Shown: in pieces, positions 22,819 through 34,359 of the stretch
How the letters are laid out: the number at the start of each line of letters is the position of its first letter
How positions within the stretch are numbered: position 1 is the first letter of the stretch
From: Plazaster borealis
Lineage: Eukaryota; Echinodermata; Asteroidea; Forcipulatida; Labidiasteridae
Direction of reading: 5' to 3'
Assembly (NCBI GenBank): GCA_021014325.1
Contig: CM037475.1
Span: 1,891,001-1,955,000 of the forward strand
DNA: 64,000 bases
Made by a program: the position numbers and the translations under genes
The notes under the pieces: model-generated
The model's input: only the letters and a program-made list of their open reading frames with translations
Told to the model about the DNA's origin: nothing
Databases searched by the model: none

Positions 22819-22953
22819 GAGCTGGTCTTCACTGCGTCGTAATGACCGGGTTGGTTGTTGGCCGCTCTTTATGGACCGAACCGAAGACGAGGTCCATTAA
22901 CAGCGGCCAGCCATCAACCAAGGTCATTACCATGCAGTGAAGACCTGGTCACC
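22819..22953. mobile_element. Near-perfect fold-back element
   Basis: Arms of about 60 bp: CTGGTCTTCACTGCGTCGTA at the left is mirrored by TACCATGCAGTGAAGACCTGG at the right. The loop is only about 13 bp (around GAACCGAAGACGA). Confidence 0.8.
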
Positions 22954-23109
22954 ACACTGTTTTTCCCATTAAACCTTCAACGAAACAATAGTGAAAATCA
23001 TCAGAATTTTTTATTTTTCTTTCACAAATATTTTTTAGAAATGCTCTGCTCGTGTTCAAGGGCCATCCCCTAGGATGTTCAACTTTTTCACAGCGCCCGG
23101 TCTCTCACA

Positions 23110-23310
23110 CATCATTGAGGGCTCTGTAAACAGTTGGTAATTACTCCCATAAAAATAGCATAAAAATTTACTTGGTAACGAGCAATGTTGATAATATAAA
23201 ACATTGTGAGAAACGACTCCTTCAGACGTAGTTTTTGAGAAAAAAAGTAATTTCTCACTAAAATAATAAAAGACTTCTTGCAAGAAGTCTTTTATTCCAA
23301 TCTGAATATA
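23110..23310 (+). mobile_element. MITE family A, left part only
   Basis: Matches the left half of family A up to the central palindrome AGACTTCTTGCAAGAAGTCT and stops shortly after it. The opposite terminus is missing. Confidence 0.65.
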
Positions 23311-23398
23311 TTGTATTCAACATTTGTGGCAAAATAAATTTATTTTCTACCCACCTTCTTAACATACAGAAATCTTTTTAGAGAATAACATAACATGT

Positions 23399-23784
23399 TT
23401 AAAGGCACTGTACACGTTTGGTAATTACTCAAAATATATATTAACATAAAAACTGACTTGGTATTGAGCAACGGAGAGCTGTTGATAGTATAAAACATCG
23501 TGAGAAACGACTCCCTCTGAAGTAACGTAGTTTTTGAGAAAGAGGTAATTTCTCACTTAAGTATTTAAATCCGAGAAAGACTCTGGCCAGAAGTCTTTTT
23601 CAGGCATCTAAAAGCACACAAATTTGTGCAATAAGGGGTTTTTTTTCTTTCATTATTTACTTGCAACTTCGATGACCAATTGAGCCCAAATTTTCACAGG
23701 TTTGTTATTTTTATGCATATGTTTGGATACACCAAGTGAGACTACTGGTCTTTGACAATTACCAAACGTGTCCAGTGCCTTTAA
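23399..23784 (+). mobile_element. MITE family A, full copy
   Basis: TTAA at 23399-23402 is followed by AGGCACTGTACACGTTTGG; the inverted end CCAAACGTGTCCAGTGCC is followed by TTTAA. Its central palindrome is altered relative to the copy at 5579. Confidence 0.8.
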
Positions 23785-25026
23785 CTATGGCCGTTTTTAA
23801 AACCGCGGCTTGGGCTCATCAGTTATTTAGAAAACGTGTGCTGTCCTATGGGGCTTCAAACAAGCAGGTGGAGCCCAAACCAGAGCTTGAGCCGTGGTTT
23901 CGAAAACAGCCTGTTTATTTATGCATACCAGACTATGAGCTCTGAAAATTAACAATACCATACAAAAATGACAATACTTTGGTTGGTGTTCGGCTTTATG
24001 TTTAGCATTATGTTGGCTTCATGTGCAAACACCAGCTACCTTAAATTGATACATTGTAATGTTTGCACGTTCACACATACCAGTAGAATGCGAGGCACGC
24101 GGCACCAAAATCTCTTGCCAAAAACAAACAAAAAACGAATAGGCCTACCTACAAAGAAAACAGTTGATTCAATAGCTCCCCGCACAACATGCACATTAAG
24201 TGCATACAAGCTTTTACACTTGCAGTAAGCTTGTTTAGGGGCCATTTATTTGCTAATTCACAGAGCCGGTCTTTAAATCACATGTTTATACACCCCTACA
24301 TTACCAATCTTCAACCAATCAGAGTGCAAACATTACAAGATATTTCTGAATGTTATTTCATAATAAATAATTATTTGTACATGATGTCTTTTTTTCTTCG
24401 CTTGAACAATTTCTTCATATAAACAAGAAAAAATGAAAATTGAATAAAATCAGTTTCCTCTGAAAGTGTTTCCTGTCTTTTAGTTTTTCATAATAAAAAT
24501 CAAAACTTTGGTAAAAGTGTTTAATTTATTTTATATCTTTTTAAAGATTTCTTCACAAAAGTAACAAAAACTTCAAGACAAAATATCATTGTTGGTGAAT
24601 AACAACTCATGTTAGATCTGTTGGTTGTAACCAATGACTGTTTGTTGTTGGTATATACAGCTCATTGCATTGTTGTCGTCTGGTGGTGGTGTTAATCATC
24701 AATTATTTAGCGAACAGTGCCAGCTTCCTTATTAAAAATTTAAGTGAACGTTTTGTAAGCCATATGCCCCTATGCTTGTAAATACATCATTTGTATGACC
24801 TGCTAACAACCAGCACAAACAATGGTAATCATTGGTATTTGGAAGAGCAAAGTTATTCCCATCAAATGGTTTTAATAAATACAACTAAATACAACTAAAT
24901 CTTTGAAACCATTGTGAAACTTTCAATTTTCATCGAATAATCTGGCCACGTTCGAGTGAAAACAATATTTGTTTATTAAATGGTTCACATTCCTTCTGAG
25001 TATTTTCAACATAAAACATTCCATAC

Positions 25027-25218
25027 CTCGAAGGGATCCATGACTCTTTGTTGTCTGAGTGACATATTAAACTCAGGAACCACAGTCCATGACTGGGAGT
25101 GCGGCAGGTTGCCTGCTGGCAGGCTGATGGACTGAAGCCCTACCGAGCTAGACGAGCTTGAGCCCGGTAGGTTATAATCTACGTGCCGCTGGCCACCTCC
25201 CGGTGGTAGTCGAGACAT
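25027..25218 (-). CDS. First coding exon of an unidentified gene
   Basis: The ATG at 25216-25218 opens 64 codons: MSRLPPGGGQRHVDYNLPG, a run of six serines, then a segment ending LRQQRVMDPFE. The donor GTATGG follows at phase 0. The region is clearly richer in G+C than its surroundings and the peptide is free of the Phe/Leu/Ile-heavy composition of chance frames here. I do not recognise the protein. The exon at 22539-22589 may be its continuation. Confidence 0.6.
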
Positions 25219-26510
25219 TGTCGACGATCAACTCACCGTCCAAACTGTTGCAGAAGAAACTCTCTAAAATAATTACTTAACCGCTTGGGTCTAAAATGAT
25301 TGTGAAAGGTCACTTTAATTTGGTTTGTTGGAAAGATATGGAGGGTCATTTAACAGCAACGTTCTACTCGCTGTTTGTGACTGGATAGTTTACCGTATGC
25401 CATGGTTTCCGTAAACAAAACTCACGCCCAGCTGATTTTTAGAGAGCCCTCTTGTGTGGCGTTCCGAAACTTAGAACAGCGCCCTCATAATTATAGCCAG
25501 CAGGGGGAGAATGTTTTCTCTCGGTTTATGTGCCTGCTGAAAGAATGTTGGGGACAAGAATTTTGTATCCGGATGAATGACTGAAATTAAACGGTTTGCC
25601 AAACGTATAAAGAGTGATAATCCAAGAATCCATCAGTTTTCATTTACTAAGAGTACACATAATCAGAGGTAGAAGGCCCGCCCCACGATATTAGTATTGA
25701 TTAGCATAATAAGTAAACAAGAAACTTTGTTCTCCTCATGACGTGTTTTTTTTCTCTGCCTTTTTCTTTTACCCTCTTCCCCTTTTTGCTTTTCTTTTCG
25801 TTTTTCGTTTTTCGTTTAAGGGCGACTATCCTCATGATCAGCAGCATGCCTGTGGCTCTGATGGACCATCGATTGGATGGACCCCGGTAATTCGCTTGGT
25901 CCCAGCGCCTGACCCCAAAAGCGCTGGGGATGGGCTGTCGTTTTGGCCTGTTCTTTGGTTCTTAAATAATTTCCACCTAAACCTACCCCTGGTCCCCTCT
26001 TCCCGTTTACCAAAGATCGGATCTCTATAAATAATAACGTAGCTCTGAATAATTATTGTTCTCATTGGGAAATCTGTCCCTCGGAGATTCTGTTCCCCAT
26101 AACACTTATGGGAAATTAACATGGGCTGAAGGAAGTTGATTCAAAAGAGGCTATCGGAAGAAGTCTGGACACAATTCGCCGTATTGGGGGGGGGGGGGGG
26201 GTTGGTGATGGACATAATCTCCGGGAAACAGAATCTCCTGCCACACCAGCACGTTAATCCGGAGGTCGCAGGTTCAAATCCCGCTCTTGTCGATTCTTCT
26301 TCGTTTAACTCAAAATGATCGTTCTTTGCCTTCTTTGCTAAAAATAATGGGCGATAGCAACATAGTTTTTCTCCTCTTACAACTTTTAGTGTTTTCCCGG
26401 TCATTCTCGGCAAAAAGGAGATGCATTCTTGCAAAGCAATTTTGCCTCTTCAGCTGAAACCGTCAATCCATTTCACTTTGAGGCATGCTAATTTATAAAG
26501 CACAATATTC
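25219..26510. other. Upstream flank of the - strand gene; low-complexity and tRNA-like fragments
   Basis: Holds a T/C-rich run (25745-25820), a 16-base G run at 26186-26201 and a tRNA-like 3' half with B box GGTTCAAATCCC near 26272. No promoter motif is distinct enough to call. Confidence 0.45.
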
Positions 26511-26512
26511 CA

Positions 26513-26895
26513 TTAAAGGGAGGGTAGGCCTGTACTTTGGGTAATTACTCCAAAAATTAATGGCCACAAAAAACTTGCTTGGTAAAAGCACTGTAGCTGT
26601 TGATAATGTATAACATGTTGAGAAATAATTTCCTTCTGAGGAATGTGGTTTAGAGGGATTAAAAAATATTTCAATCTGAAAAATGTTGCTGCATTTGAAA
26701 CGTTTTCTCAGATTGTGTATTCCAATTACGGATTATTCTTCCTGCGTGGACATAACCGCTCCAGATATTCGGTGATATCTCAAAAACGCTACCGGTACCA
26801 CCTTTTGAAATGAAAATTTCACAGGTTAGTTTTAATAATAATTATGTCCACATTTATACAAGATTAAAACAATTGAAGGTTCCAAAAAACAAATG
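26513..26895 (-). mobile_element. MITE family B, reverse, right end degraded
   Basis: TTAA at 26513-26516 is followed by AGGGAGGGTAGG. The family hairpin (TTTCTCAGAT) and the AAAATTTCACAGGTTAG word are present. The right terminus is weak. Confidence 0.65.
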
Positions 26896-27173
26896 TATAC
26901 TTTGCAATGGTTCTTTTTAGCGGATGCGAAATCGGCTGTCAGCAGAGTAGGCGCAACTAGACAATATTTCTACCAAAAATTGTATTTTTTTTCGATTTGC
27001 GACAAGCAATTTCGCATGATAAGCATGAACAAAAAATTCACAAAGAGACAAAATATTATTGGAAACCATTTCTTTATTTCATTCAACTTGGTTCATTGTA
27101 TTGTACAATAAAAAAATATATATACTACTGGAGTGCCAATCCGAAGACTAAACAAGAGGTAAAGATAAAAGAA

Positions 27174-27470
27174 TGACCCCTTGCAGAAGCGGAACCCACA
27201 AAAAGTGGAGACTTGATAGGCACTGGACATTGTACCTCTCCTTCTTTGCAATATTGTAAAGTTTAGACCTAAGTTTGTGTGTATTACTTTGTTGTACCCT
27301 TCCTCAAGGTATTTGGGTCTGTTCCGTTTTTTTGAATAAAATTAATAATGTTGTTTTTAATAATGCCGCAAAATAGGGGTCATTTCCTTTTTATACATTT
27401 GACTCCAAAAGTGGGGAGAGGATAGGCACTGGGCACGTGTAACTGCGCTGTGCGTCGTGCAAGGGGGCAA
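27174..27470. mobile_element. TGACCCCTTGCA element
   Basis: Ends are ATGACCCCTTGCAG and, inverted, GTGCAAGGGG. Two CAAAAAGTGGAG / CAAAAGTGGGGAG words lie inside in direct orientation. Confidence 0.55.
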
Positions 27471-27824
27471 CAAAAGGGTTATTTCTATTGTGGCAATCGA
27501 AACAAGCCCTGGGATGGTGGTCTTCAAAGTGTTCTCAACTTATGCAGTATTTCGGGGAGATTCTCTGCATATTTTAACACTTGTATGAGTCAGTTTTTAA
27601 ATTAAAACTACAATCACGTGGTTACCAAAAATACCTGTCCTGTTCAGATTTGTTTATTGATTTTTTGTTTGCAAAAAATAGTTAATGGCCTGACGTTTCG
27701 ACAATTTTTGTACCAATAGAAATTTCATTGTCGGTGAGCTTTCAGATTGGAACTAGTGTTACTGTTTTTCGTATATTATTACCCCACCTCTTGTATAGAT
27801 CATAATTATTTTGGTGATATCTTA

Positions 27825-28194
27825 TTAAAGGGAAATTATTCCTCTGGTTTTTGGAACCGTTCAATTGTTTTAATCCTATATCATATCAATGTAGATATAC
27901 AATATCAAAAGGTGGTCGCGTTTTTGAGATATCGCCGAAAATCCGTAATTAAAATACACAATCTGAAAAACCTATAGAGTAACGTTTCTCAGATTCCAAT
28001 TTTGGGGGATAAAAACTGATATCTTTTTTCCATAACCGCATTACTTCTTAGTGAAATGATTCTCAAAATGCTTTATACTATCCAAAGCTGCTGTACTTCT
28101 AACCAGCTACCTCCATCATCCATGTTCTAACCAAGAGGTTTTTATTAACATTAATTTTAAGAGTGATTACCAAACTATACCTAATTCCCTTTAA
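27825..28194 (+). mobile_element. MITE family B, full copy
   Basis: TTAA borders at 27825-27828 and 28191-28194. The inside starts AGGGAAATTATTCC and ends, inverted, ACCTAATTCCCT. Confidence 0.75.
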
Positions 28195-28377
28195 TATTCT
28201 TAATACACATTACAAAAAGTCAGCTACAATTGAATATGGGGTTGGCAATTGCCACTTGGCATGTGGGTACAGTACCGACCTTATTATTCTGTTTAACTTT
28301 ATTGTTAGGCCTATTCGTCAACAATTGTTTCTTTATTTGTTTCTCACATGACGAAATAAAGCTGCAATACAATTACT

Positions 28378-28746
28378 TTAAAGGTATTCATCGTACACGT
28401 TTGGTAATGTCTCAAAACAAATATTAGCATAAAAACTTACTTGGTAACAAGCAACGGAGAGCTGTTGATAGTATAAAACATTGTAGGAAACGACTCCCTC
28501 TGAAGTAACGTAGTTTTTGAGAAAGAGGTAATTTCTCACTAAAATAATAAAAACTTCTTGCAAGAAGTTTTTATTCCTATCTGAAAGCACACAAATTTGT
28601 ACAACAAGGGTGTTTTTTCTTTCATAATTTTCTTGCAACTTCGATGACCAATGAGCCCAAATTTTCACAGGCTTGTTATTTTATGCATATGTTGGGATAC
28701 ACCAAGTGAGAACACGTCTGTGACAAAACGTGTTCAGTGCCTTTAA
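28378..28746 (+). mobile_element. MITE family A, full copy
   Basis: TTAA borders; its centre is a perfect 30-bp palindrome at 28546-28575 (half-site AATAAAAACTTCTTG). It lies only 183 bp from the family B copy at 27825-28194. Confidence 0.8.
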
Positions 28747-28788
28747 AGTACTTCAAGCAATAAGTCGATTCCTAAGTCAAGTCTTTAT

Positions 28789-29007
28789 CATGTGCAGCCA
28801 GCGTGGTCCAGTGGCCAATGCTAGAACTTTAAGTTATTTAATAACACCCGATGAACAGTCAAAATTCTCTCCAGCGTAAGTGGTTGGGCTAGCTAGAGTG
28901 TTGAAAAGCATCCCTAGAAAGCATCCCTTGAAAATATGGACTGGTGAACAATTTTGACAGGCTAGTGAATTCTGAAAACGAACTAATCGCTCCTGCTGGC
29001 TACACGT
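28789..29007. mobile_element. Inverted-end element
   Basis: TGTGCAGCCAGC at the left is mirrored by GCTGGCTACACG at the right. Subterminal GAACAGTCAAAATT pairs with GAACAATTTTGAC. Confidence 0.5.
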
Positions 29008-29999
29008 AGGTAGTCTTTAAAACATTTAAGAGCAAACCCTGGCAACCATCTTGTATTGTTCTTATTCAGTTTTCAGTGTAACCAAAATGAGGCCGAGAGG
29101 ACAAATTGGTCTAATTCTTTTGTACAAAGAAAAAATTGACAATGATGGCAATGTCTTCATCTTAATTTTTTCAATGGGAAAAATATCTGCCTCACTAGTT
29201 TTGCTAAAACTAAGTAAAACAATATTTAATACAAGTTGCAAAATTCTGGCATTTATCATGTGCTTATTTATTGTATCAAAGTGCCTTCATTCCACCCCTG
29301 TTCATTCCTGAAACCATCTCAACACTTTTTGAGTATGCAGCACCAAAATGGGTGTCACCCCTTGCTAACCATGCACCCTAGCAGTACCCCCTGGGTGATA
29401 AGAAGCAATCAGTGGCATAACCATGTGGGGGGGGGGGGCAGCCCGCTCCGAACCCTTGCCCTCCCCCTCTTGCCCCCCCCCCCCCCGCCCCCATGAGATC
29501 GAAAATAAATGCACAAATGAATAGTTTGATACATAGGTATCCTTTGTTTCATTACTTAAGCCTTCAATTATTTAGATAACTTATGTTAATAATAATACAA
29601 ATTGTTTTACATAGCACTTTGTCACTGGTTATCTCAAAGCACTTACTATGTATTTAACAACAGGTGTACAGAGCTATAATGAATATGACACCCATAACAT
29701 AAAAACATCTTGTGTAGGTTATACAAGGTGCTGCAGGTCTGCAGCACATTATGCTGCCAGAACACAATGCCAGAAAACATTTGGCCAAGCCCCCTTCTCT
29801 TATCGGTGCTACTAGGTTCTTTAAGAAATACAAAATCACTAATTAGGATTAGGAATGTTCATAACAGTCAAAGGAAAATAATTCAGACAATTAGATAACA
29901 AAAAGCTGACAATAATTACAATAAATAGATCATGCTTACTTGGGCTTTGCTACAGTATCATTACTTCAGATAAACTACAGTAAATAAAAACTACAACAA

Positions 30000-30110
30000 A
30001 TTCTCCTGAAGACAAGCAGAGTATACTGTTTGAAACGTCAAGACCACACCGGCTCTTTTCAGAGCCAACACTCCTCCCAAAAGAGATTTTACACATGGTT
30101 GTACCCACAA
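30000..30110 (+). repeat. Repeat fragment containing a histone-type 3' stem-loop
   Basis: GAAGACAAGCAGAGTATACTG is followed by TTTGAAACGTC and then, at 30051-30066, GGCTCTTTTCAGAGCC. That is the canonical six-base-pair, four-base-loop histone mRNA 3' hairpin. CCAAAAGAGA, resembling a histone downstream element, lies about 12-14 bases further on. No histone reading frame is upstream. The block looks like part of a transposable-element 3' end, which is inference. Confidence 0.5.
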
Positions 30111-30359
30111 GTTTACTATTTATTTATAGTTACTCCTTATTTTTCCACACCATGCAAAGCTTCAAACACCACCTAACTATAGTTGTTTTTGAGCGCTAGT
30201 AGACAAAATGCATGTTTTATAAAATGACGCTTTTCTATTCTTGTTGTGCTGAGGGTGAGGTGTTAATAATGAGATATTGTGAGTGATATTTGTTATGGTT
30301 TTAGTGCAAGGGTTAAGTTAAAGTGTGAAGGTTTAGTTCAGTGTTAGGGTGAGGAGTAC

Positions 30360-30484
30360 TTGGCCCGGTTTCACAAGACACTAAGATTCATCTTAAGACA
30401 AGTTGTCAATATTACCACAGTGATTCAAATTGTGACATCACAATTTGCTACTGATCAATCTTAGCTCTTTATGAAACCGAGCCC
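30360..30484. mobile_element. Fold-back element, GGCCCGGTTTCA ends
   Basis: GGCCCGGTTTCACAAGACAC pairs with TTATGAAACCGAGCCC. Its interior ATCTTAAGACAAGTTGTCAA matches the copy at 44160-44312. Confidence 0.7.
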
Positions 30485-30625
30485 TGGTGTTGTGATTGTT
30501 GCCATGGTTTGTGTTTGCATTGCAAAAGAGTCCTGCTCGCGCATTTCGCTAAAATAAGCATTCTGTCTATTTTGCACTCAAGTGTACAATTTGAAATTAC
30601 CCACACATCTTTGAATTATACTTTT

Positions 30626-30997
30626 TTAAAGGCACTGTACATGTTTGGTAATTGTCACAGACGTGTTCTCACTTGGTGTATCCCAACATATGCATAAAAT
30701 AACAAGCCTGTGAAAATTTGGGCTCAATTGTTCATCGAAGTTGCAAGAAAATGATGAAAGAAAAAACACCCTTGTTGTACAAATTTGTGTGCTTTCAGAT
30801 AGGAATAAAAACTTCTTGCAAGAAGTTTTTATTATTTTAGTGAGAAATTACCTCTTTCTCAAAAACTAGGTTACTTCAGAGGGAGTCGTTTCTCACAATG
30901 TTTTATACTATCAACAGCTCTCCGTTGCTTGTTACCAAGTAAGTTTTTATGCTAATATTTGTTTTGAGTCATTACCAAACGTGTACGATACCTTTAA
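30626..30997 (-). mobile_element. MITE family A, full copy, reverse
   Basis: TTAA borders at 30626-30629 and 30994-30997; the central palindrome ACTTCTTGCAAGAAGT is intact. Very close to the copy at 28378 in reverse complement. Confidence 0.8.
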
Positions 30998-31639
30998 ATG
31001 AGCAATGTGTAAATGTTTGCATCACCAGCATAGAAGGGCCTAGAACAATTCCAAATGATTTAATCTTACAAAATGAAATTTATCACCTCAACTCAAAATA
31101 CTTAGATAATTGTATCTTCAAATGAATTATTAGTTTACAAAGTTTGTTCCATAATAAAATGACTAATTCTGAACTTTTCTTGGCATGATTTGTAATATTT
31201 TGGAGAACAAATTGGTGAATTTTGTTTGATTTTGTCTAAATCTTCCTCTGCAATCAACTTTTAATTATCGTTGACATTTTCACTTATTTGTATTCAATTA
31301 GTTTCGGCAAAAACACTTCATAAATTGCACTTACATATTGCACTATTGACCTTTTGGTAATCTTTGATTTGATTGGTTTTTACTCTCTACAAAAGCTGTG
31401 TATAGCCCCTAATACCATCTTTAGAGATGTATTTCCTAATCTACTCCAAATCCATCAAAATCCAAAGGGTATTGTACATGAATTTAATGAATTTGATTTT
31501 TCCATGATAAACCAAGTGCTTGGCATGAGGCCAGGCATGCCAATTTGATTAAATCCACTGATGCAAGTACCAAGCTACATTGAACAATATGGGATTGGAG
31601 TTTGATGGATTCAAGAAAAGCCTGTTCAGTAAACAATAA

Positions 31640-31748
31640 ATTAAAGGCTGTATCTGAATTAGTGGCTTCGGATGTGGCTTGATTGTCATGTGAAAGAAGC
31701 ATGAGGCCCATAGCAACAGCCGCAGCCGTAAATTCGGATACAGCCTAG
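31640..31748. mobile_element. Inverted element (CGTATCCGAATT family)
   Basis: AGGCTGTATCTGAATT at the left is mirrored by AATTCGGATACAGCCT at the right. Confidence 0.7.
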
Positions 31749-31789
31749 ATGGTTCTCTCCTCGAGTTTCTTCAAAGGTGCCGTCATGGT

Positions 31790-32130
31790 CCAGCTTGTTT
31801 CAGTTGAACATGTTGGGAATCATCTGGCTTGACTTGACACAGTCTTTCTTCAGTTGGTGACAGTCCAAAACATAATAGTTACAGATGTTCCATCAACATC
31901 ACTACGTCCCTTGAACAGTTAAACTTTTAGCGGAGAGTCGGATCTAGCCAGACTTGACATAGTCCTTCAGCTGGTGGCACACAGTCCTAAAAGCATTGGT
32001 TAGCCCATGGAACTTCTACCTCCATGGTCACTTCATGATTAAACATAGCGGAGAGTCATCTGGCTAGACTTGACAGTCCTTCAGCTGGTGGCACAAGGCC
32101 AACAGTCCAAAAAGAATTGATTAGCCTCAA
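31790..32130. repeat. Diverged direct repeat, about 110 bp units
   Basis: Words such as AGCGGAGAGTC, AGACTTGACA and CCTTCAGCTGGTGGCACA recur near 31930-31980 and 32045-32095, with a weaker copy near 31825-31880. It lies in the presumed 3' flank of the candidate - strand gene. Confidence 0.55.
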
Positions 32131-32161
32131 CATTGGGTGTATATATATTTCATCTCCAAGG

Positions 32162-32177
32162 TCATCGTCTCAATCTG
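32162..32177 (-). CDS. Candidate terminal coding exon of the - strand gene
   Basis: On the - strand TTTTTTTTACAG precedes one base completing a codon, then four codons (RLRR) and TGA at 32162-32164. The required phase (one base) agrees with the donor of the exon at 32601-34359, which ends in phase 2. The exon is tiny, so the call depends wholly on phase and the good acceptor. Confidence 0.3.
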
Positions 32178-32600
32178 CTGTAAAAAAAATGAAAGATTTT
32201 CAAAGATTAAATTTTATAAACTCTTTAAATACCAGAATGGTGTTCTGAGGAAATAGTTAAGTCTGAATAATCATGTGCAAGAAAATTCTCCTCCAGCTCT
32301 AATCAGTTTTTCAACTCAGTGCATCTGCACATACAAAACATGACACAACATTCCAGGTTTGTTTTTTTGCTTTTTAAATCCTTTTCTGCAAAACTAATGA
32401 CCTCCTATTTTAATAAAGTTTTCCGCCAGTAGGTTGTATGGTGTGTTTCTTGCAAACTAAAGGATGGAAATGAATGGGAAATTGACAACTTGAAATTCTC
32501 TAATCTGCTTATTCTGAAACAAATTACCGCCTTTGCAAACTTTTTGGATGCGAACCTTCTATTCAAAGAAAAGTTTTAGAATGATTTTTTTCAAACTTAC

Positions 32601-34359
32601 CAATCGGTCTGTATATTCCAACAATCATCGACACAGGTCCAGTTGTAGTCACCACTCCCTGTATCTTCCAACAATGCTCATCCAAACAGGTCCACTTGTA
32701 GTCACCACTCCCTGTATCCTACAACAATGCTCATCAAAACAGGTCCAGTTGTAGTCACCACTCCCTGTACCCTCCAACAATGCTCATCCAAACAGGTCCG
32801 GTTGTAGTCACCACTCCCTGTATCCTCCAACGATGCTCATCCAAACAGGTCCACTTGTAGTCACCACTCCCTGTATCCTCCAACAATGCTCATCCAAACA
32901 GGTCCAGTTGTAGTCACCACTCCCTTTATCCTACAACAATGCTCATCAAAACAGGTCCAGTTGTAGTCACCACTCCCTGTACCCTCCAACAATGCTCATC
33001 CAAACAGGTCCGGTTGTAGTCACCATTCCCTGTACCCCCAACAATGCTCATCCAAACAGGTCCAGTTGTAGTCACCACTCCCTGTACCCTCCAAAAATGC
33101 TCATTCAAACAGGTCCAGTTGTAGTCACCACTCCCTGTATCCTCTGACAATGCTCATCCAAACAGGTCCAGTTGTAGTTAGTACTCTCTGTATCCTCCAA
33201 CGATGCTCATCTAAACAGGTCCAGTTGTAGTAACCACTCCCTGTATCTTCCAACAATGCTCATCCAAACAGGTCCACTTGTAGTCACCACTCCCTGTACC
33301 CTCCAACAATAATCATCCAAACAGGTCCACTTGTAGTCACCACTCCCTGTACCCTCCAACAATGCTCATCCAAACAGGTCCAGTTGTAGTCACCACTCCC
33401 TGTATCCTCCAACAATAATCATCCAAACAGGTCCACTTGTAGTCACCACTCCCTGTACCCTCCAACAATGCTCATCCAAACAGGTCTGGTTGTAGTCACC
33501 ACTCGCTGTATCCTCCAACAATGCTCATCCAAACAGGTCCAGTTGTAGTCACCACTCCCTGTATCCTCCAACAATCTCATCCAAACAGGTCCGGTTGTAG
33601 TCACCATTCCCTGTACCCCCAACAATGCTCATCCAAACAGGTCCAGTTGTAGTCACCACTCCCTGTACCCTCCAAAAATGCTCATTCAAACAGGTTCGGT
33701 TGTAGTCACCACTCCCTGTATCCTCCAACAATCTCATCCAAACAGGTCCGGTTGTAGTCACCACTCCCTGTATCTTCCAATAATGCTCATCCAAACAGGC
33801 CTGGTTGTAGTCACCACTCGCTGTATCCTCCAACAATGCTCATCCAAACAGGTCCGGTTGTAGTCATCACTCCCTGTACCCTCCAACAATCTCATCCAAA
33901 CAGGTCCGGTTGTAGTCACCACTCCCTGTATCCTCCAAAAATGCTCATCCAAACAGGTCCGGTTGTAGTCACCACTCCCTGTATCTTCCAACAATGCTCA
34001 TCCAAACAGGTCCGGTTGTAGTCAACACTCCCTGTACCCTCCAACAATGCTCATCCAAACAGGTCCAGTTGTAGTCACCACTCCCTGTATCCTCCAACAA
34101 CGCTCATCGAAACGGGTCTGGTTGTAGTCACCACTCCCTGTACCCTCCAAAAATGCTCATCCAAACTGGTCCAGTTGTAGTCACCACTCCCTGTATCCTC
34201 GAACAATGCTCATCCAAACAGGTCTGGTTGTAGTCACCACTCCCTGTACCCTCCAACATTGTTCATCCAAACAGGTCCGGTTGTAGTCACCACTCCCTGT
34301 ACCCTCCAACAATGCTCATCCAACAGGTCCGGTTTTGGTCACCATTCCACAAGAAACTG
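32601..34359 (-). pseudogene. Candidate exon inflated by a 53-bp minisatellite
   Basis: The - strand acceptor side reads CACTAAC, a pyrimidine-rich stretch and TTCAG at 34360; the donor side is GTAAGTTTG just below 32601. Between them lie about 33 tandem copies of a 53-bp unit. The first bases encode SFLWNGDQNRTC and the last encode GDYNWTCVDDCWNIQTD, so an uninflated exon would be about 90 bases. Units encode GDYN(R/W)TCLDEHCWRIQ in one frame, keeping an N-glycosylation sequon and two Cys. Because 53 is not divisible by 3, reading drifts to a stop within about three units unless splicing avoids the array. Confidence 0.4.
32630..34345. repeat. 53-bp tandem repeat, about 33 copies
   Basis: On the + strand the unit contains CAACAATGCTCATCCAAACA followed by GGTCCAGTTGTAGTCACCAC and TCCCTGTATCCTC. 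The period was read directly from neighbouring units (for example TATCCTC at 32821 and 32874). Variation is mainly single substitutions (GGTCCAG/GGTCCGG, TATCCTC/TACCCTC) and occasional one-base indels. Confidence 0.95.

Noticed and set aside
32926..33994. Several - strand frames of 60-95 codons with repeated GVVTTTGPVWM and GSGDYN segments
   Set aside because: They are pieces of the 53-bp array drifting through frames, not separate genes.
32630..34345. CRISPR array
   Set aside because: Units are contiguous near-identical 53-mers with no unique spacers, in a eukaryotic context. The same applies to the 21-, 29-, 41- and 89-bp arrays.
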